Source: Vibrio sp. ED004
GTDB taxonomy: Bacteria > Pseudomonadota > Gammaproteobacteria > Enterobacterales > Vibrionaceae
Direction of reading: 5' to 3'
Length of the DNA: 64,000 nt
Assembly (NCBI RefSeq): GCF_023206395.1
Contig: NZ_CP066150.1
Span: 1,426,001 to 1,490,000, forward strand
Made by a program: the position numbers and the translations under genes. The notes beneath the pieces are model-generated. The model did no database searches, had not been told where the DNA came from, and worked only from the letters and a program-made list of their open reading frames with translations. Positions 59,928-64,000 of the stretch are shown piece after piece. Positions within the stretch are counted from its first letter, which is position 1, and every line of letters begins with the position of its first letter.

Positions 59928-62393
59928 ATGCGTGTCTTTATGTTTGCGAGTTGGTTTGATGATATATCCCTACAATGGAAGTTATTAGTCAGTTTTTCCA
60001 CCCCTATTGCGTTAATGGTTCTCGTCTCGTTTTCTGTCCATCAAAACACGCAGTCCATCGTCGAAGATAACCATTGGGTGGTTCACACCCACAAGGCCAT
60101 TGCTCGCGCTCAAGAACTCCTTAACCTAGCGATTGATATGGAAACAGGCCAACGTGGATACCTGATTACCGGTGATCCTGTCTTCCTAGAACCTTACGAT
60201 CTTGCACTTGATGTGTGGAATCAAAAAATCAGTACCTTGAGTGACCAAGTCAGTGATAACCCACCCCAAGTTGAACGACTAAAGCGTATAGATGATCTTC
60301 ACGAAGCATGGCTAGCAGAAGCCGGAGAAAAAGAAATCGCTCAACGTAGCCTCGTCGGTAATGGCTACACCACAATGCAGAATGTTATCGAGCTAACTCA
60401 GAAACAAACCGGAAAGAAAATCATTGATGAGATTCGCAGCGAAATAGCCGTATTCATAGAAATTGAACAGAAACTCATTCAGATTCGAGTCGAAAAGTCC
60501 GAAAACTCCGCAAGCCAAACCACCTATGTACTATTTCTTGGAACACTATTTTCAACGTTTATTTCGCTGCTTGTTGTGGCATGGTCGTCAAACAGAATCA
60601 ATAAACGTATTCACCTACTTCTCAATGCTGCAAACCAAGTGTCGGCAGGTCATTTGAAACAAGTCGCTTCAACCTTAGAACGTAATCCTTCAATGAAAGG
60701 TAAAGACGAGGTGGCTCAGCTGACCCACAGCTTCCACAAAATGGCGACCAACCTAGTAAGAAGTAACAGCCAGATGGAAGCATCCAATCAGGAACTGATC
60801 GCGGAACGTAAAAAAGCCGAAGCCGCAGCCAAGGCAAAAAGCGAGTTTCTTTCAACCATGAGCCACGAAATACGTACCCCGATGAATGGCGTGCTCGGTA
60901 TCTCGCAAATCATAGCTTCCCAAACCAAAGAGCCATCCACCAAAGAGAACATCAATGTCATCCTAGATTCGGGTCAGCACCTCATGACCATACTCAATGA
61001 CATCCTAGACTTCTCTAAAGTTGAAGAGAACAAGCTTGAATTGGACATAGCGCCGTTTAACTTTGAACAAGTCATTAAACCGGTTTGTAGCGCTATCAAA
61101 CCCATGGCCGATGAGAAAAGTATCCGCTTGATTGTCGAGAACGAGGTGCCTAACAACATCGACATCGTTGGTGATTGTGCAAGGTTACGACAAATCTTGT
61201 TTAACCTAGGCGGTAACGCAACCAAGTTCACCAACGAAGGCCATGTGTTGATTCAAGCCGAGCTTAACCAACCCATGAACGAACTATTACTGACAGTCAC
61301 GGATACTGGCGTCGGCATTCCACAAGATAAGCATCAGCACATCTTTAACTCATTCGAGCAAGCAGACGCATCAACCACCAGAAAGTTTGGCGGCACAGGG
61401 CTTGGCCTTGCGATTGTTAAGAAGCTTGTTGAATTGATGGAAGGAAAAATAACACTCAACAGCGCTGTTGGGCTGGGCACTAAATTCAAAGTATCGCTTC
61501 CTATCATGTGGCAAGAACGCCAAGCAACCGATATACCCCCCAACCTACTGAGCACAGCAGAGCCGTTCAATACGCCATTGAATGCGCTTCTGGTGGAAGA
61601 CAACCGAATCAACGCGATTGTGGCAAAAGGCTTTTGTGAAAACCTCGGCTACCATGTCGAGTTAGCTGAAAACGGACGAATCGCAACGGAATACCTCAAA
61701 ACGGCTAAGTATGATCTGATCTTAATGGATAACCACATGCCTGAAATGAACGGGATTGAGGCAACACTGTTTATTAGACAACAACTTGGTTTAGAAACGT
61801 TGATCTTTGCGTATACTGCGGATGTGTTCCGTGAGGCACATGACAGCTTTATTGAAGCAGGCGCAGACCACGTTTTAACTAAGCCTCTACAGCAAGAAAG
61901 CTTCTTCGATGCATTGCAGCAGTTCTCATCACGCCTTCCAAAGCAAGCCAACAGCGATAAAACCATCGACCTAACCAGCAACGTGATAGAGCTTCACCGT
62001 GAACCGATTGAAAAGCTGAGCCTGATTGAAGAAGAGATTAGCCAATCTGAAGTCATTCAATCGTTCAAAGAGAACCACCATGAGTTACTCATACTGCTAG
62101 AATCCACATCCAGAGAGCTTGAGAAGTCGATAGACCAACTCATCGAGTACTACATGCAACATAACATCAAGTCACTAAGGCAAACCCTGCATTCCATTAA
62201 AGGGATGTCTTTGAACCTTGGCTTGAAAATGCTCTCTCACCAAGCCCTTACCCTTGAGAAACAAGTAAGGCATCAGCAACTGCCAGACATCGAACAACTG
62301 CAAAAACTCATCAACCGCATCTTAGTAAATGAGCATCAAGCTCAGCGCATGATGATGGCTTATGCTCCGCGACTGCCTAATCGCACGGGTTAA
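59928..62393 (+). CDS. Hybrid sensor histidine kinase (CHASE3-like, HAMP, HK, REC, Hpt)
   Basis: About 821 residues from ATG 59928 (GTG 59919 and ATG 59940 are alternatives). Order: N-terminal membrane helix, a CHASE3-like periplasmic domain with METGQRGYLITGDPVFLEPY, a second helix near 195-215, HAMP, H-box MSHEIRTPMNG with H313, ATPase domain with DTGVGIPQDK and GGTGLGLAIVKKL, receiver with D601 in LILMDNHMPEMNG, and a C-terminal Hpt with H755 in LHSIKGMSL. It can run the complete phosphorelay to an unlinked regulator. No response regulator is next to it. Confidence 0.92.
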   Translation: MRVFMFASWFDDISLQWKLLVSFSTPIALMVLVSFSVHQNTQSIVEDNHWVVHTHKAIARAQELLNLAIDMETGQRGYLITGDPVFLEPYDLALDVWNQKISTLSDQVSDNPPQVERLKRIDDLHEAWLAEAGEKEIAQRSLVGNGYTTMQNVIELTQKQTGKKIIDEIRSEIAVFIEIEQKLIQIRVEKSENSASQTTYVLFLGTLFSTFISLLVVAWSSNRINKRIHLLLNAANQVSAGHLKQVASTLERNPSMKGKDEVAQLTHSFHKMATNLVRSNSQMEASNQELIAERKKAEAAAKAKSEFLSTMSHEIRTPMNGVLGISQIIASQTKEPSTKENINVILDSGQHLMTILNDILDFSKVEENKLELDIAPFNFEQVIKPVCSAIKPMADEKSIRLIVENEVPNNIDIVGDCARLRQILFNLGGNATKFTNEGHVLIQAELNQPMNELLLTVTDTGVGIPQDKHQHIFNSFEQADASTTRKFGGTGLGLAIVKKLVELMEGKITLNSAVGLGTKFKVSLPIMWQERQATDIPPNLLSTAEPFNTPLNALLVEDNRINAIVAKGFCENLGYHVELAENGRIATEYLKTAKYDLILMDNHMPEMNGIEATLFIRQQLGLETLIFAYTADVFREAHDSFIEAGADHVLTKPLQQESFFDALQQFSSRLPKQANSDKTIDLTSNVIELHREPIEKLSLIEEEISQSEVIQSFKENHHELLILLESTSRELEKSIDQLIEYYMQHNIKSLRQTLHSIKGMSLNLGLKMLSHQALTLEKQVRHQQLPDIEQLQKLINRILVNEHQAQRMMMAYAPRLPNRTG

Positions 62394-62598
62394 GTACGTA
62401 AGGGGCATCAACACCAACCTTCTTTTAGCAAACAAGCCATACGCAAGCCGCCATTTAGACGATCAATCACAAGCTATTCAACCAGACACTCCTTGTTACA
62501 TAAGGCGTTGAAAAACCGCGAAAGAAAAACCAACGGCCATGGGTCTCCTTTGATGGACATTTAACTTCATCGCATCTTGAGTGCACAAAAGGAATATC

Positions 62599-62997
62599 AT
62601 GGAAAAGACACTTCAAACCAAACTTGCGACCAGCCTACTGCTGCTGAGAATCGGCATTTTTATCGTCTTCTTGTTCTGGGGCTTAGATAAGATTTTAGTG
62701 CCTGAACACGCTGTAAAAGTGCTGTCTGGCTTTTACGGCATCGACATCTCGAATAATGCGATGATGGCTATGGGTGTCGCGCAGCTCGGGTTTTTAGGCG
62801 CATTCGTCGTAGGTATGTGGAAAAAATACACCTATGGTGCCATTTTAGTCCTTCATGCAGGCTCAACCTTTTCTTCTTTTGGAAAATACATGGACCCGTT
62901 CAATAACCTACTATTCTTCGCCTCTTGGCCAATGCTCGCAGCTTGTATCGCAATCTTCTTACTGCGTGACTACGACACTTACAGCGTTTCCAACTAA
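62599..62997 (+). CDS. DoxX-like small membrane protein
   Basis: The 132-residue protein from ATG 62599 (AAGGA 6 bases upstream) has four predicted membrane helices with LLLLRIGIFIVFLFWGLDKI in the first and GVAQLGFLGAFVVGMWKKYT in the third. The pattern matches the DoxX/DUF417-like group of unknown or redox-related function. Single gene followed by a terminator. Confidence 0.8.
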   Translation: MEKTLQTKLATSLLLLRIGIFIVFLFWGLDKILVPEHAVKVLSGFYGIDISNNAMMAMGVAQLGFLGAFVVGMWKKYTYGAILVLHAGSTFSSFGKYMDPFNNLLFFASWPMLAACIAIFLLRDYDTYSVSN

Positions 62998-63000
62998 CAC

Positions 63001-63028
63001 AAAGGGCGCCGTTATTGGCGCCCTCTTT
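63001..63028 (+). terminator. Intrinsic terminator of the DoxX-like gene
   Basis: GGGCGCC at 63004-63010 pairs with GGCGCCC at 63017-63023 around GTTATT and is followed by TCTTT. Confidence 0.85.
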
Positions 63029-63040
63029 GGTTATCTTGAT

Positions 63041-63057
63041 TCTTAAACGTTTGTTAT
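63041..63057 (-). other. Truncated integron attC 5' end (array boundary)
   Basis: On the minus strand ATAACAAACGTTTAAGA contains the start of a Vibrio attC site. The stop codon TAA of the nucleotidyltransferase-like gene (63056-63054) is embedded in it, as is usual in Vibrio cassettes. Instead of about 120 bases of attC, the next sequence is the DoxX-gene terminator, so the attC is cut short. This marks the distal end of the cassette array. Confidence 0.6.
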
Positions 63058-63536
63058 GGCGCTGAACTCGACGTTAGTTCTTGTATGTCAATTAGATCGA
63101 CTTCCCTACCCAAGATTTGCTGGTACTCGACTAAGTGACGAACAGGGATTACTGGCAATATAATACCTTGATAGTCTTTTTCAACTGACGCTGAATAATC
63201 AATTTCAAGCTGGTACCATGAACCGTCTAAAGCCGATTGTATCTTTGTATTTTGAGATAAACCGATTTCAATTTTTTGATTTTGATAAACCAACTGAAAA
63301 TACTCTAGATCCCAACCGTACTCAGTATAACGAGTTAACGGTTTAGATATAAATTGAGATACGTGAACCAGTATCTTGCTTGCGTCAGAGTTGTGGATAT
63401 AAAGGTCAATATCTGCAATTTCACGACTGCCACCATGAATAGTTGCAGCCAGTCCACCTACAATTTGGTACTCAATGCATTCTGCATCCAAGAATTCTTT
63501 CAGCCACTTCAAGGCTACTTTCACTTTTTCATTCAT
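63054..63536 (-). CDS. Nucleotidyltransferase-like protein in an integron cassette
   Basis: The 160-residue protein has the nucleotidyltransferase-fold pattern: VGGLAATIHGGSREIADIDL, with G27-G28 and metal-type acidic residues D42 and D44, followed by a third acidic candidate in KIEIGL. It resembles MNT/AbiEii-like minimal nucleotidyltransferases, several of which are antitoxin, toxin or modification enzymes. It starts 37 bases into a cassette bounded by attC 63567-63690, and its stop lies in the next attC remnant. No partner gene is in the cassette. The function is not fixed. Confidence 0.85.
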   Translation of the reverse strand: MNEKVKVALKWLKEFLDAECIEYQIVGGLAATIHGGSREIADIDLYIHNSDASKILVHVSQFISKPLTRYTEYGWDLEYFQLVYQNQKIEIGLSQNTKIQSALDGSWYQLEIDYSASVEKDYQGIILPVIPVRHLVEYQQILGREVDLIDIQELTSSSAP

Positions 63537-63566
63537 CTAGTTCCCTTAGCTGAATTTAGCCCTGTG

Positions 63567-63690
63567 CCATAACGCATTAAGTGGTGAACAACGCGACCAC
63601 CTGACCAAAAACCTTGCCACCTTAAACACTAAAGCTAACCCAAACTGAAAATGCCGAGCTTTGGGAATCTGTCATGAACGCTTTGTTACA
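63567..63690 (-). repeat. Vibrio-type integron attC site
   Basis: Read on the minus strand, about 122 bases run from TAACAAAGCGTT (63688 down) to TGCGTTATGG (near 63567) and contain TTTAGTGTTTAAGGTGG and CGCGTTGTTCACCACTTAA, segments typical of the large attC sites of vibrio superintegrons. The TAA stop of the upstream cassette gene is embedded in the first core, and the next gene starts 37 bases after the G-TTA junction. Orientation implies that the integrase lies to the right of the window. Confidence 0.82.
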
Positions 63691-64000
63691 TGCGTGGTGA
63701 CATTGGCACGAAAGGTATTTCGCATATTTTTAAGTAAGGCTCCTCACCAAATGGAGACTCTGCTAATTCAATTTCTCCATGCGATGTATAAACGTCAAAC
63801 AGCGCATTACTTTCCACTAAGTAACTTTCAAGTTCAGTGACTCTATCATTAGCACTACTGCACCCTCCGCGCTGCCCACCTTTGAAAGCTAAATAAATTT
63901 CATGCATCGACTTAACTGCAAGAGCACAATGAATCTGCTCATGTCGATAGAGCTTTTCTAGATATGGGCGAAACTCCTCCGCTGATTCAACTGAAGTCTT
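63686..64000 (-). CDS. Cassette-encoded hypothetical protein, 5' end outside window
   Basis: The frame is open from the window edge through 104 codons to TAA at 63688-63686, so the ATG at 63907 is probably internal. Visible sequence includes EEFRPYLEKLYRHEQIHCAL, then KSMHEIYLAFKGGQRGG and a C-terminal CEIPFVPMSPRM. I do not recognise a family. The stop lies in the attC core, as in other cassettes, and the gene points away from the presumed integrase. Confidence 0.7.
   Translation of the reverse strand, partial: KTSVESAEEFRPYLEKLYRHEQIHCALAVKSMHEIYLAFKGGQRGGCSSANDRVTELESYLVESNALFDVYTSHGEIELAESPFGEEPYLKICEIPFVPMSPRM

Overview
The window looks like a marine Vibrio chromosome, most likely of the Splendidus-like group. 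The evidence is moderate AT-richness, dense short-spaced operons, Vibrio-type protein sequences (RbsDACBKR, CSS-EAL phosphodiesterase, a CARB-type beta-lactamase) and, at the right edge, a Vibrio-type integron attC site with stop codons embedded in the recombination site. No rRNA, tRNA, CRISPR array, phage or insertion sequence was seen. The species is inference.

Layout, left to right. 1-2957: the start of an aldehyde dehydrogenase gene, a RidA-family gene and a divergent LysR regulator. 3764-10662: a complete nine-gene F1Fo ATP synthase operon (atpIBEFHAGDC) closed by a 17-bp perfect hairpin. Its setting among accessory catabolic genes suggests a second, non-housekeeping copy. 10848-12803: a nitrilase-superfamily amidohydrolase divergent from a LysR regulator.

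12939-26450 is the most interesting block. A leftward operon (histidinol-dehydrogenase-like oxidoreductase, SDR, bicupin, alpha/beta hydrolase) faces a rightward HpcH/HpaI aldolase, a LacI-type regulator, a TRAP transporter (dctPQM), two tandem double-SnoaL-like proteins and an SSS sodium symporter. Three near-palindromic sites of consensus TTTTGSATWCGWATGCAAAA lie next to the leftward operon, the aldolase and the TRAP genes; two of them sit directly on or after a predicted -10 box. This makes a coherent LacI regulon for import and oxidation of an unidentified, probably polyhydroxylated or acidic substrate. The LacI gene has no ATG, GTG or TTG at the proper start and seems to begin with ATA after a good Shine-Dalgarno.

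26541-46006 is almost entirely leftward: an S4 RNA-binding protein, an RstAB-like two-component pair whose kinase is frameshifted before its G2 box, a 1315-residue zinc metalloprotease lipoprotein, an outer-membrane beta-barrel protein, and two complete Yej/Opp-like peptide ABC transporters. The binding protein of the first transporter is interrupted by an in-frame TAA. Together they suggest extracellular proteolysis coupled to peptide uptake, with two components recently damaged or recoded, or sequencing errors.

46198-63028: CARB-type beta-lactamase, EEP-family hydrolase, small outer-membrane protein, solitary winged-helix protein, the ribose operon rbsDACBKR with twin perfect RbsR-type operators, a second nitrilase-family gene, an LprI-like protein, a CSS-EAL c-di-GMP phosphodiesterase, a CHASE3-like hybrid histidine kinase and a DoxX-like membrane protein. 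63041-64000: the distal end of an integron cassette array, with one complete nucleotidyltransferase-like cassette, one complete attC, one truncated attC and a second cassette gene running off the window.
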